64,000 bases of DNA from Carya illinoinensis. Taxonomy: Eukaryota > Streptophyta > Magnoliopsida > Fagales > Juglandaceae. A model generated the notes under the pieces. That model worked only from the letters and a program-made list of their open reading frames with translations, was not told the origin of the DNA and ran no database searches. The position numbers were made by a program, and so were the translations under genes. Location: positions 4,009,501 to 4,073,500 of the forward strand of contig NC_056759.1 of assembly GCF_018687715.1 (NCBI RefSeq). The letters are read 5' to 3'. Shown here one piece after another: positions 10,301 to 19,839 of this stretch; the stretch's first letter is position 1; every line of letters starts with the position of its first letter.

Positions 10301-11588
10301 TAATGAATCCAGGGGAGAGAATGGTAAGCAACTGGTCAAGATTCGTGATGATCATTTGGTTTTTCGTGGTGCTCATCCTCACACAAAGTTATACTGCAAG
10401 TTTGGCCTCGATGTTGACAGTACAGAGATTGCAGCCTACGTTTGTTGATGTAAAAGAGATAAGAAGTAACGGTTATTTTGTTGGATATCAAAATAATTCC
10501 TTTGTGAAAGGACTTCTGATAAAACAGTTGAATTTCAATGAGTCCAAGTTGAAGACTTACAGCACCCCTGAGGAGTATCACGAGGCACTGTTAAAAGGAA
10601 TCAGCAATGGTGGGGTTGCAGCTATTTTTGATGAAATTCCCTACATCAAGCTCTTCCTTGCAAAGTACTGCTCCAAGTACACTATGGTTGGACCGACCTA
10701 CAAAACTGATGGATTTGGCTTTGTGAGTCTCTTTCTCTCTCTCTCTCTGTGCCTCTCCCCCTTTTATTTATTTTTGAACTCACAACTTAGATTTGAAAAC
10801 TATTACTTATTTTGTATAAATTCCACCTCAAACTACAAAAACCAACAATTTGGTATCTCGAATTACTGACTTTCTTCAATTCATCTTGGCTTTTTTTTTT
10901 TCTCATTCTAAAATGCTGTAGGATTGCTCATGTGTTTCTTCAGGCCTTCCCACAAGGATCTTCTTTAGTCCCACACATTTCAAGGGCAATCCTTAATGTG
11001 ACTCAAGACACAGACAAATTCGGAGCAATTGAGAAGAAGTACTTTTCAAGTAGTGGAAGTACTAGGTCTTGTGAAGATTCAAGTGCCTCAATCTCTTCAA
11101 ATAGCCCTAGTCTCGGCCTTGACAGCTTCAGAGGCCTGTTCATCATCACTGGAGCTGTGTCCTTGTTGTCACTATCGGTTTATTTGTTGAAGTTCCTTCG
11201 CACACATTGGCCCACTTTAAGTACCACACATCCTGAAAGCTCCTTTTCGTCCAAGTTGATTGAAATGGCCAAGTATTTTGACCATAAAGAAAATCCCTCT
11301 CCACATCCCAATATTGAAAGGCATACATCTAGGGTACATGCTGTATCAAGTCCTGACATAATAAAATTTCCTTATAAAGAAGATCCCTCTTCACATCCCA
11401 ATGTTGAAAGACATACATCTAGGGTACATGCTGTATCAAGTCTTGACGTAATAGAATTTCCTCATAATATGGAGAACCACTCCAGGAATTTCAACGTTGT
11501 AAGCGACAGGGATGAAAGTCCTCCTTCTACGAGTTTTCCTTCTTGGCGCAGTGATATTACATCTTTGCATGAGGATGTACCAAATTAA
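7358..11588 (+). CDS. Glutamate receptor-like channel GLR1 of the array, intact (clade II, GLR2.7-like)
   Basis: Five exons: 7358-7610, 8350-9659, 9893-10205, 10313-10722 and 10944-11588, all joined at GT-AG sites with matching phase, giving about 976 residues without a stop. Residues 1-25 form a hydrophobic signal peptide. The amino-terminal (ANF_receptor) domain runs to about residue 430 and includes the GPQSSAQAKF segment. The S1 ligand-binding lobe starts near residue 447 (LRIGVPV) and includes GDTTIVANRSLYVDFTLPY, whose Arg usually contacts the ligand carboxyl. M1 is near 576-597, the pore loop near 602-622, and M3 with SYTASLASML near 634-660. S2 contains AAIFDEIPYIKLFL and M4 is near 824-848. 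Plant GLRs are amino-acid-gated cation channels of the plasma or internal membranes. The start is the first ATG after the conserved GTCGACA leader shared with GLR3 and GLR5. The cytosolic tail holds a duplicated 30-residue block. This is the only undamaged copy of the five. Confidence 0.93.
7934..8224 (+). repeat. 148-bp tandem duplication in GLR1 intron 1
   Basis: The segment starting TCTATGGCTCTGTCTC at 7934 is repeated from 8082 with a few changes and small deletions. GLR3 and GLR5 keep one copy of the equivalent intron sequence (29140-29270 and 44980-45110), so the duplication is specific to GLR1. Both copies lie before the exon 2 acceptor at 8348-8349 and should not affect the frame. Confidence 0.85.
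11286..11465 (+). repeat. 90-bp in-frame tandem duplication in GLR1 exon 5
   Basis: Two 90-bp units (11286-11375 and 11376-11465) each encode 30 residues of the cytosolic tail, including SHPN(I/V)ERHTSRVHAVSS or a close variant. GLR3, GLR4 and GLR5 have a single copy. The duplication keeps the frame and makes the GLR1 tail longer than that of its relatives. Confidence 0.9.
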
Positions 11589-12069
11589 AAATAGGTCTTG
11601 GTTTTTTAACTTTTAATGTAAAGATATGAAAAAAGAAATGTAAAGAGACGAAGTTTTTTCACTAAGATTGTTTTGTTGTTTATTAGCTACACTCCTTTGT
11701 TCCCCAAAATTTTTATAGACATACTTGTAATTTGAAAAATGTGTTCTTTTATATATTTTCAATTTTGTTAACTCAGTCACACTTGTTACATAATACATTT
11801 AAGATTTCATGTGTTCGCTTCGGCCTTCTCTTCAGCTTCTAATCCATTTTCTACCTCTCTGTTTTATTGCATAAGAAGAAAAAGATCTGTTTTTCTTACT
11901 TCTAGGAAACACCGAGTTGGACATTGACAATGCTTCCAAATGTAACTTTGAAAATGCTGATTGTTGTGGTATTTTACGTTCTCATAATTATTAAATTATT
12001 ATAGATTTATCTTTTTCATTTTGAGGACAGATAGTATACTAACACTTTTGCTGAATCGTTAGTTCCGAA
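11589..12069. other. GLR1 3' untranslated region and spacer
   Basis: The stretch just after the stop (TTTTAATGTAAAGATATGAAA) is shared with GLR3 and GLR5 and is presumably 3' UTR. AATAAA-like signals are not clear. No gene is visible. The TTCGTGTGTTCGCTTC-type motif near 11805 recurs after the other copies. Confidence 0.4.
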
Positions 12070-12360
12070 AATTAGTTTAACTTTATGCTATAAATTGATT
12101 ATTTCTGATTTGATTGTTGAGATCGATTCTCTTATTGTTGTTAATTGGATTAATAAAGATTGTTCTTCCATTGGAATTACTCTAATATTTGTTATGATGG
12201 TTTACATTTCAAGATCCAATTCCCTTTTAATATCAATCATGTCTACAGAGAGAGTAATGTGCTTGCTAACAATCTAGCCAATTACGACGCAATGGAACAC
12301 ACAGTAAGCTTTTATTCTCTTCTTCAACTCCCTAAACATATGATTGTTTTGTTGTATTGA
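12070..12360 (+). pseudogene. RNase H-like (RVT_3) fragment downstream of GLR1
   Basis: Two overlapping frames together read like the second half of a plant RNase H domain: VEIDSLIVVNWINKD, then INHVYRESNVLANNLANY, with a frame change between. The D in VEIDS and the HVYRE-N-ANNLA pattern are typical. Homologous fragments lie downstream of GLR3 (33070-33300) and GLR5 (48905-49140), so this relic was already part of the ancestral GLR repeat unit. It is probably from a LINE or a domesticated RNase H gene. It is too short and broken to work. Confidence 0.6.
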
Positions 12361-13064
12361 ATCAGCCGTCCGTAGGCATGGTCTCAACCGCGGTAGGAAG
12401 AGATAGGCAGTTTTAAAAAGCAAACTTGACAAACTAGTTTCTGATGTCACGTGCGCCATGTCCCCTTCCTCTGTTCCCACCACCGTAATGAAGACGAGCT
12501 TCGACCACCAGGAGCATTGTCTGTGGTGGGCACAAGAAGATGAACTTTTAGTAGCCATATTGCCACCAATAGATATTTGCTTCTCCTACCGATATACAGG
12601 TTTCTGAATATCATTTGCTTTAGTTCAAAATCAGAAATCAGAAGCTGATGATCTTGATCAGGTTTTTGTCTTCTGCATGATCATGAGCTCATGTTGTTGC
12701 CTTCTGCATCAATTCACATAAGCATACTGGTAATAGTATCAGTTTGTACTTTGTAGCTAATAAACTCTGTACGTTGCCTCCCCCGTGGATGGGCCCATGC
12801 ATGCATGCTTTTCTTAATTAATAAACTATGTTGGTTATATAACATAAGAATTAATTAATTAAAACCAAGTGCTTGATATTTTACTTGATTCTAATTCTGA
12901 TCACTGCTCAAATTCAATTATTCACTAAGATAATTAAAGTCATTTCAAACTCAAACAAAAACAAAAAACTCAAGTACTACTCTACAACTTAGCTGCATTA
13001 TCGATCCAAGACAACGGCATCAGACCATTCATGGAATAATCTACTAAGCAGCCTTGGCTTGACA
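12361..13064. repeat. Conserved spacer between GLR copies (upstream of GLR2)
   Basis: 12361-12980 is closely similar to 33301-34075 and 49140-49915. Landmarks are GTCCGTAGGCATGGTCTCAA, CACCACCGTAATGAAGA and GGGCCCATGCATGCATGC. Part of it (about 12375-12460) recurs again inside GLR2 intron 1 at 13820-13945. It probably contains the GLR2 promoter, but no clear TATA element was placed. Confidence 0.6.
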
Positions 13065-14593
13065 ATGCGGAGCCAGAAACACCTCCTTTCTTTCCTCTAT
13101 TTTCTCTTGCAGACCCTCCGTGGTGAGCCATTGATGGCAGCAAAGGAGGTGATACCAGTGGGCGTGGTTCTTGATTTGAACTCCCCGGTGGGAAGAGTGG
13201 CAGAGCATTGCATGTCCATGGCACTCTCAGATTTCTACGCTGCCAATTATGATTGTAACACCAGGCTTGCTCTTTTGACCAAGGATTCTGCAAATGATGT
13301 CATTGCCGCAGCATCTGCAGGTACGTTGAAAGTTTTCACAACTGCACATACGCACACACATTTAAGCACAGCAGTGAAAAAGAATGATGAAGTTGGGGAT
13401 ATCTCATTATACATGATGAACCAGTTAGTACCTGCAGCTACGAGTAATGTGTTTTCGTTTCCCAAATCGAAAGTAATTCCCCACGGAAACCGTTTTTGAC
13501 TTTCCTTCAGCTAGCGTCTCGTCTCCTCTTTCTCTCCGGCAAAGTCTTCCCAACCTTCTCTCTCTCTTTTCTTTCCTATTTTCCTCCTATTTTTCTATAA
13601 AACCAGAACACCGTCCTTCCAGCGAGCCATCCGTGGGCGAAGCCAGGGGGAGGGAAAAATTTGGAGACAGAAAAAAAAAAAAAACCATTCACGTGGAACA
13701 AAGATGCAGGAAAAACAATAGGTTTTTTAAATATGTTATCGGTAACACCCAATACAAGACATGATATTTTGTGGGGTACGAACTACTGATGAAGACAACC
13801 AAATTTAGATTTTCTCTCGTCGCATGGTCAAAACGGTGGTAGCAAGAGATCGGCAGTGAGACCTGTTTTAAAAGCAAACTTGACAAACTGGTTTCTGCTG
13901 TTCTGCCGGAGGTAACACAGGTGGGAAGGACTGCCACGTGCACCATTCTCCTACCGATATACGTAATACGAATTTCTGAATATCATCTGCTTTTGTTCAA
14001 ATTCAGAACTGGTTTCAGGTTTTTGCCCTCTGCTTCACGAGCTCATGTTTTTGCCTTCAGCATCAATTCACATTAAGGAATAATTCTAAGCATACTGTAA
14101 CAATGTCGGCTTGTAACTGAGAAATTAACTCCGTTACCTCCCCATAGATGGACTCATGTTTTTCTTATTACGTGAATGGAGTAATGTTAATGATAGTGAT
14201 AAAGTTTATTATTGTTGCTCTGTTCTTATACTTATTGAACATCTTCATTAAAACGCTTCACCCTCAAATATATTAACTCCAATACTGAAATACAGCACTG
14301 GAATTAATGAAGAATGATGAAGTGCGGGCCATCATAGGACCTCAAAGCTCAGCACAAGCTAGGTTTGTTATTGAACTAGACCGAAAAGCTAAGGTTCCCA
14401 TCCTTTCCTTCTCAGCCACAAGTACCTCTCTTTCTCCTGTCCGAAACCCCTTTTTCATACGCATAGCCCAAGATGACTCCGCACAAGTGAAAGCCATAGC
14501 AGCCATTGTTCAGGCGTATGGTTGGCGGGAAATTGTCCTTATGAAGATACAGAGTATGGAAATGGTTTGATTCCATATTTAATGGACGCTTTT

Positions 14594-16167
14594 TGTCACG
14601 TTGCGTAGGTGATCGAGTAACGGGTTTGTGAACTGGTAAAGCACAAGGATCGTTCTTGCGTAATTTACCTATGGTGATAATTCTATAAAATACTTTGAGG
14701 GATCCTAGACCTCCTTAATTAGTATAATTCAAGAAAACCCACAATTCCAAATCAACACAGGGTAGAAGATAATACTCATGAGATAATATTCATTCTTGCC
14801 TCAAGCTATATTATTTAAATAGCCGATCAGCCATTACAATTGTATCACATCTCTCCATTAAGGAAAGCAACAACATAAACGTAAATAACTTATTTCAACA
14901 CAAGGATCAGATCGTTTCATTTGGATAAAAACTCAAAATGGTGATTCTCTGTCAAATCAGCCCATCATATAGTTTCCAACATGACAGACCCATCAATATA
15001 GACATCCCAAGCATCTGCTGGAAAAAGATATGGAAGTTCAAAATCCATGATCGCCATAAATTTCTATTGTGGAAAATCCCATGGAATATTCTACCAACCA
15101 AAGAAAGATTAAAACGGTTTATCTCCAATATCCCCTCAACAAATTGTCCTATTTGTGAGGGTAGCGAAGAAACTCTTCTTCATCTCTTCATAGAATGTCC
15201 CCTCTCTAGAATTTTGTGGAGTCAGAGTAATTGGCCTTTAAAATTTTGCTCCTTGCCTATCAATTCTATGCAGGATTGGTTCCTTTTCATCTTAAACTCA
15301 AAGAAAAAACTGGACCTCAATTTTCAAGATGAACAACCATTCCGCTTATTTGCAATCTTGATTATGGATTTCATATGGAGACTCCGGAATGACTTAGTTC
15401 ACAACAATAAAAGCCTCTCTCCACATATAGCCTTGCAACAACTAAACTACTCATATCAAGAAAATCTACATACTTGGAAAGACAAACATATTTCTTCAGC
15501 TCATAAGTCATGGCAAAAACCTCTCCAAAACCAAATTTGTATATCCTTTTGATGCGGCTGTTAGAAATAACTTCTCTGTAGTCTTAGCAGTAAGCAGAAA
15601 TGCACAAGGAGAGCCTATAGAAATATGGACAGAGGAGAATCTCACCACGATTCCAATAATAGCAAAAGCTTTGGCAGCAAGACTAGCAATCCAAATGGCA
15701 GAACATATCAACCACCAACAAATTCTTATGGTAGGAGACTCTCAGTTAGTCATTTTCTCTATCTATAAGGAAGCAGTCATCTAGCAAATAGAGCAAATCT
15801 CGGAAGACATATCAAAATCTCTGAAAACTCACAAAGATTGGAGCTTTAAAAAAATTGATAGATCTCAAAATCGATTTGCGCATTTAGTGGAGCAGTAGGC
15901 AGCTACAAACTTGAAGTTTGGTAGCATTCCTATAGTTTGTATTTCAACTTGTATTTTGTACATTAATAGTGTGATGGACTCTTCTTATGGTTTGTAATTT
16001 CTTTTCCTATATATATATAAATACAAGCTTGCTTAGAAAAAAAAAAAAAAAAAAACTTAGGCCAGAGTTATTGAAAAAGAAAAGACAACAAATCAGTAGA
16101 AATTAAATAAGGCAGTTGTCTCCAGATCCTTTCTCCACGTGTGTCCCAATTTATTGAGTCCCTAACA
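14594..16167 (-). repeat. 3' LTR of the gypsy-type element, enlarged by a nested LINE
   Basis: It begins TGTCACGTTGCG and ends CCCTAACA, matching the other LTR at 17711-18177 (467 bp) outside the nested insertion. Differences between the two LTRs are scattered, and an AT-rich stretch present in the 17.9-kb copy is missing here. These would date the insertion once aligned. Confidence 0.9.
14893..16055 (+). mobile_element. 5'-truncated LINE nested in the LTR
   Basis: The insert interrupts the LTR between ATAACTTA and the rest (AACTTAGGC) and ends in a 19-base poly(A) run at 16037-16055. A short AACTTA duplication at the two junctions overlaps the A-tract. Inside, an open frame of 204 residues (14938-15552) carries the ORF2 zinc-binding region: KFKIHDRHKFLLWKIPWNILPTKERL, then CPICEGSEETLLHLFIECPLSRILW. 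A shifted frame at about 15545-15900 continues into RNase H (VGDSQLVIFSIY, NRFAHLVEQ) with stops. It is a dead-on-arrival copy of an L1-type element, younger than the LTR element it sits in. Confidence 0.85.
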
Positions 16168-16578
16168 GTTCTTCCTTCCTTAAAAATTTCTTGTCCTCAA
16201 GGAAAAAAATATGGAAATCGTATCTCGAAATCAACTAGATTTTCCCATGTGGCATCCGAAGGTGATAAATTCTGCCATGAACAAGAATTTTGGCCACCCC
16301 CTGATATTTCTTGATATTTCTAGTTTTCAAAATTGCTCCCCAAAATCACGGCCATCTACTATTGTATTGCTAGGTCCCTTGGCTCCACGTTTTTTCCCTC
16401 CCAAACAAATATCATCCATAACTCATTAAATTCCCAAATAATTGGACCCAATTTCTTGAGCCATGAAGTTCTAAAAATAGCATCACATCCCTCCACCTAT
16501 AAGAGGAAAAAATCCACTTGGAATTCTATTTTTTGAACCGAGATTGGCGTGCCGTCACAGATTCCTTCGCTTGTCATT
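16168..16578 (-). other. Non-coding 3' interior of the gypsy-type element
   Basis: This lies between the protease fragment and the 3' LTR. It contains the polypurine-like stretch next to 16168 and decayed, stop-containing sequence on both strands. Reverse transcriptase motifs were looked for and not found, so the pol gene was deleted rather than just mutated. Confidence 0.5.
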
Positions 16579-16824
16579 TTATTTCCATTTGCCACTTGCA
16601 TTGAAAATTCTCATTTTTTTCGTGGGATTGAGTCCTAATTTTTCAGCCACTTTTGAATTCAAAAAGTTATGCATACTCCCCGAATCAACCAATATTGCAA
16701 CAATTGATTCTCCTATTTTTCCAAATAGACGCATAGTTTCTGGAGTTGAAGTTTCCAAAATAGCATGAAAACTAATTTTAGGAATTTCCTCATTTTCTTC
16801 CTTTTCTACATGCTTTTCTTTCAA
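16579..16824 (-). pseudogene. Gypsy aspartic protease fragment
   Basis: An 81-residue minus-strand frame contains the retroviral-type aspartic protease core: ILVDSGSMHNFLNSKVAEKLGL, with D-S-G as the catalytic triad. The preceding SFHAILETSTPETMRLFGKI is typical of the RVP_2-type domain in plant gypsy Gag-Pol. It ends soon after, in NASGKWK, where the rest of pol would start. Confidence 0.75.
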
Positions 16825-17546
16825 TGGCTCCTCCCAAGAAGGAAAAATCCCTCCGCAGGACTTAATTTTTTGATGACAGGATTTTGCACTTGAGTTAATG
16901 AAGTTGAGGGCAAGGGAGGCTGCCCAACTGTCACGGGGGCCTTCCTTGGTTTCATGTAGCCTCCCTTCCTTTGATAATGCATTCTTGACTCATAGAGCCT
17001 TGCAAGACCAATAGCCGCGGATCATGACGTTGGATTACAAGCTTGTATGTCCACTTGTAAACCCTCCTTCAATCCACTCACAAAGCAACCTACTTGTTGT
17101 TCCTCTGTCAGATTTCCCACCCGATTCAATAAATGATTGAACTCCCTTTGATAATCTCGAACACTTCCATTTTGTTTGAGCTTCGTGAGATTGACAAAAA
17201 AATTTTGGTATCGCAAAGGCCTGTATCGCAAGTGTAACTCATATTTAAATATCTCCCAATTCACGCACTCCCTCTAATTTTTGAACCATTGATACTACAA
17301 TTGAACATCCTCATCCAAATGATACCCTGCCATGGGAAATTTTTCTTCATTCTCCATTTGTTGTAACTCAAAGAGTTGCTCAACCCCACAAATCCACTCC
17401 GTTGGATCTTCCATGCCATCATAGCGTGGAAAGTCCAACTTGGTAAGTTTTGATGTTGTGAAGCCTCCACTCATAGATCCCCTTCCCTTGCCGCGGGAAA
17501 AAGAACTCCCCTCTCTGTCATGTCTTCCACCCGGCCTTTCCTCCAT
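16825..17546 (-). pseudogene. Gypsy Gag relic
   Basis: Two frames on the minus strand cover the Gag: FPRYDGMEDPTEWICGVEQLF (17295-17546), then after a break WEIFKYELHLRYRPLRYQNFFVNLTKL, VRDYQREFNHLLNRVGNLTEEQQVGCFVSGLKEGL (17022-17264). This is the Retrotrans_gag capsid domain. A stop and frame change near 17270 and more stops at 16825-17020 break it. Gag forms the particle in which reverse transcription takes place. Confidence 0.8.
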
Positions 17547-17694
17547 TTATTTAGTTAACATGGCAAATATGTTCTCCATGTGTTTCATGAGATGCTTCTC
17601 ACTAGCCTTCATTGCTTGTAGTAACTCATGTTGACCCACAGGTAACGAGCCAAGTTCACCCTCCAAATGATCTAAGCAGTGCTTGGACATGTTT

Positions 17695-17709
17695 GGCTCT
17701 GAGACCAAA
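17695..17709 (-). other. Primer-binding site of the gypsy-type element
   Basis: The minus strand reads TTTGGTCTCAGAGCC directly inside the LTR, one base off the TGGTATCAGAGC site used by plant elements primed by initiator methionine tRNA. Its position fixes the 5' LTR as the right-hand one. Confidence 0.75.
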
Positions 17710-17710
17710 T

Positions 17711-18177
17711 TGTCACATTGCGTAGATGATCGAGTAACGGGTTTGTGAATTGGTAAAGTGCAAGGATCGTTCTTGCGTAATTTACCTATGGTGATAATTC
17801 TATAGGATACTTTGAGGGATCCTAGGCCTCTTTAATTGTTTTAATTCGAGATAAATCACGACTCCAAATCAACACAAGGTAGAAGATAATTCTCATGAGA
17901 TAATATTCATTCTTGCCTCAAGCTATATATATATATATTTAAGAAAAGGACAGTACTCTAATTTTATTCTCAAGCTATATTTAAATAGCTGAACAGCCAT
18001 TACAATAGTATCACATCTCTCAATTAAGGAAAGCAACAACATATATTTAAATAACTTAGGCTAGAGTTATTGAAAAGGAAAAACAACAAATTAGTAGAAA
18101 TTAAATAAGACAAGACAGCTGGCCAAATTCTCTAAATCCTTTCTCCACGTGTGTCCCAATTTATTGAGTCCCTAACA
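17711..18177 (-). repeat. 5' LTR of the gypsy-type element
   Basis: This LTR is 467 bp with TG...CA ends (TGTCACATTGCG to CCCTAACA on the plus strand). It contains an internal TA-rich tract near 17925 that is absent in the other LTR. It is followed by target-site duplication CTTTT and then resumed GLR2 exon sequence. Confidence 0.9.
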
Positions 18178-18268
18178 CTTTTCTAGAGATTGACACTCGG
18201 GTGCTTTACTGAAGTGTAATTCCTCCATCTTCCAATAATAGTGAAATCGCCAAGGAGATAAATTAAAG

Positions 18269-18577
18269 GGCACGACTCAGCAAAGCCCCTATCCGAATTA
18301 TTTAAGATCTACTTACATGAGAGCGGGGTGGGAGGGGAGGTTGGCGTGGGGGTGGGTGGGGAGTTGTAGGACATTTCCAAATCCACCAGGCTATATGAAA
18401 TAAAGCCACAGGCGAATAGCTCTAGCACATATCCAATTGTGTACAAATATATCTCAACAGGAAGCAGGAATGTAATATCAGGTGCATCTTTAAGATCATA
18501 CTCACTCAACAAACTTTAGTTGGGAAAAACATACAGTATTGGAACATATAGACAAAATCCTTTACACAGACACAGAG
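18269..18577. other. Sequence after the GLR2 break, with a G-rich tract
   Basis: Unrelated to GLR. Contains runs of G on the plus strand at 18324-18364 (GGGGTGGGAGGGG, then TGGGGGTGGGTGGGG) that could fold into a G-quadruplex. The minus strand has a 67-residue open stretch (EYDLKDAPDITFLLPVEIYLYTIGYVLELF) with a hydrophobic segment. I do not recognise it. It may be a fragment of an unidentified gene. Confidence 0.4.
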
Positions 18578-18675
18578 CCAATTCAAGGCATTGGCTTTAA
18601 ACAATATCTTTTTTTCTGTCATGACGCAGAACCTCCTCAAACATACCCCTGGGAGTAAACCGGCCCATAATTGAA
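18578..18675. repeat. Repeat block P, copy 1
   Basis: The stretch GGCATTGGCTTTAAA through GGCCCATAATTGA recurs at 23235-23321. In the second copy it is fused directly to block Q. On the minus strand a frame through it reads PGSIMGRFTPRGMFEEVLRHDR, which could be a captured exon, but I cannot name a family. Confidence 0.6.
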
Positions 18676-19505
18676 CCGGGGATGTTAATTTGAGTCTACG
18701 GCTCATCACAAGCCTGCTGACCACTAGCTGCACCCTAATGCTGGCTTTATAGCATATCTATACCTCAGTTTTCAATGAAAACCTTTTAGTTTTCTCAACA
18801 ATCTTTGTTTTGTTTATTTTTATAGGTTAGTTTTCTCAACATTCATTTGCAAGCCTCTTGTCAAGGCAAACCACAAATTGAACACCTGACAAGTAGGGCC
18901 ACCACGTACACAATGGTGTTCCTAGTAGAACCCCCAACAACTTAGGTTGATCTCAGCTTTTGAACCAAATTTCAAAAGTCAAGACGTCCCTTTCCATTTC
19001 CATTCATGAGTTTCATACGTGTCCATGCCCCTTTGTTGCACCACATCAGTCATATATCTCTCCATTCTTTAAAACTTGAAATGCACAACTCTTTACGCAT
19101 GGCCAAATGGCCAATATCGCACGATCCCAACCATAAACTTGGTTCAACTACGCAGATTGGTCTCAAATGAGAACTCAATCAATGTAGTCGAAAAGAATCT
19201 CGATCCTACTAAACAAAGCAAGAACAAGCTAGTCACTGACGAGTGCAAAACAGAAAAGTACATATGTTAGAAGATTCTAAAGAATGAGAGAAAGAGATTG
19301 ATATTAATGTTACTAAAGGAACTTTTACTTATTAAAAAAAATAATGTTACTGAAGGAAGTCACACTCTATATAACGACCCTCGGCCAGGAATTTTCTTTT
19401 GAGCACATCACTGAAAATAATTGAATCTAGTTGATACTCGTTGAAGAAATGAGATTACTGAAGTTAATTCAATTCAAAGTAAAAAGGTTGCATAGATAAA
19501 CAATA
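18676..19505. other. Spacer, unrecognised
   Basis: 830 bp with no recognised domain, RNA gene or repeat. It is absent from the duplicate at 23.3 kb, where blocks P and Q meet directly. Confidence 0.4.
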
Positions 19506-19630
19506 CATAATTGATAATCTTTTAAGAAATGCAATGATCTTTTTTTTTTTTTGGGGGGGGCACTGGATATCTGAGAACAAAATCTCGACTAATCCTAAGA
19601 TGTTGTAACACCCCATTTCCTATAGCTATG
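19506..19630. repeat. Repeat block Q, copy 1
   Basis: ATAATTGATAATCTTTTAAG to TGTAACACCCCATTTCC and CTATGAG is nearly identical to 23311-23440. It contains the same minus-strand copia gag end (GGATATCTGAGAACAAA) that is seen at 438-475. Confidence 0.7.
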
Positions 19631-19839
19631 AGGGTAGAGAGTTTATTTATGAGTGTTTATGAGAAAACACTCATAAACACTCATAAATAGAGAGTTTATT
19701 TATGAGTGTTTGTAATTTTGTACAAACATATTGAAAATATTCAGTTTCTGTTTCAGTGGATGTAGGCAAGTTGCCGAACCACTTAAATATTATTTCTCTA
19801 TCGTCTTGTGTGATTTTTGGACAGGCCAGAGGCGCAACA
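19631..19839 (+). repeat. 5' LTR, partial, of the damaged copia element
   Basis: It carries AGTGGATGTAGGCAAGTTGC and ends CAGGCCAGAGGCGCAACA immediately before the primer-binding site. Its left end is replaced by the palindromic TTTATGAGTGTTTATGAG stretch and block Q, so the first part of the LTR is lost. Confidence 0.75.
19646..19687. repeat. Perfect 18-bp hairpin
   Basis: TTTATGAGTGTTTATGAG (19646-19663) and its exact reverse complement (19670-19687) flank a 6-base loop AAAACA. The left arm sequence also occurs once unpaired in the LTR just downstream (AGAGTTTATTTATGAGTG), so the hairpin probably arose by an inverted duplication at the truncated LTR edge. Confidence 0.85.

Larger units (their letters stand above)
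14594..18177 (-). mobile_element. Ty3/gypsy-type LTR retrotransposon, gag-protease only, inside GLR2 exon 2
   Basis: Both ends are TG...CA LTRs and the whole is flanked by the 5-bp target-site duplication CTTTT (14589-14593 and 18178-18182). It lies on the minus strand: the 5' LTR is 17711-18177, the primer-binding site follows at about 17695-17709, then come gag, a protease fragment, a polypurine tract (GGAAGGAAG, minus strand, beside 16168), and the 3' LTR 14594-16167, which is enlarged by a LINE. The interior is only about 1.5 kb, and no reverse transcriptase, RNase H or integrase was found. It is therefore a non-autonomous derivative. Stops in gag show it is old or was mobilised in trans. 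Confidence 0.92.
13065..18268 (+). pseudogene. GLR2: truncated glutamate receptor-like pseudogene split by a retrotransposon
   Basis: Exon 1 (13065-13320) still encodes a signal peptide and the start of the amino-terminal domain (KEVIPVGVVLDLNSPVGRVAEHC) and ends at a good GTACGT donor. Exon 2 begins at 14296 after TACAG and runs in frame through GPQSSAQARF and AYGWREIVL. A 4-bp deletion near 14540 then shifts the frame, removing the codons after IVL. At 14593 the exon is interrupted by an LTR retrotransposon. It resumes at about 18183 and can be followed only to about 18268 (TCTTCCAATAATAGTGAAATCGC). The ligand-binding, pore and membrane exons are absent. It cannot make a channel. The remaining exons were probably deleted, because the sequence after 18268 is unrelated. 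Confidence 0.88.
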
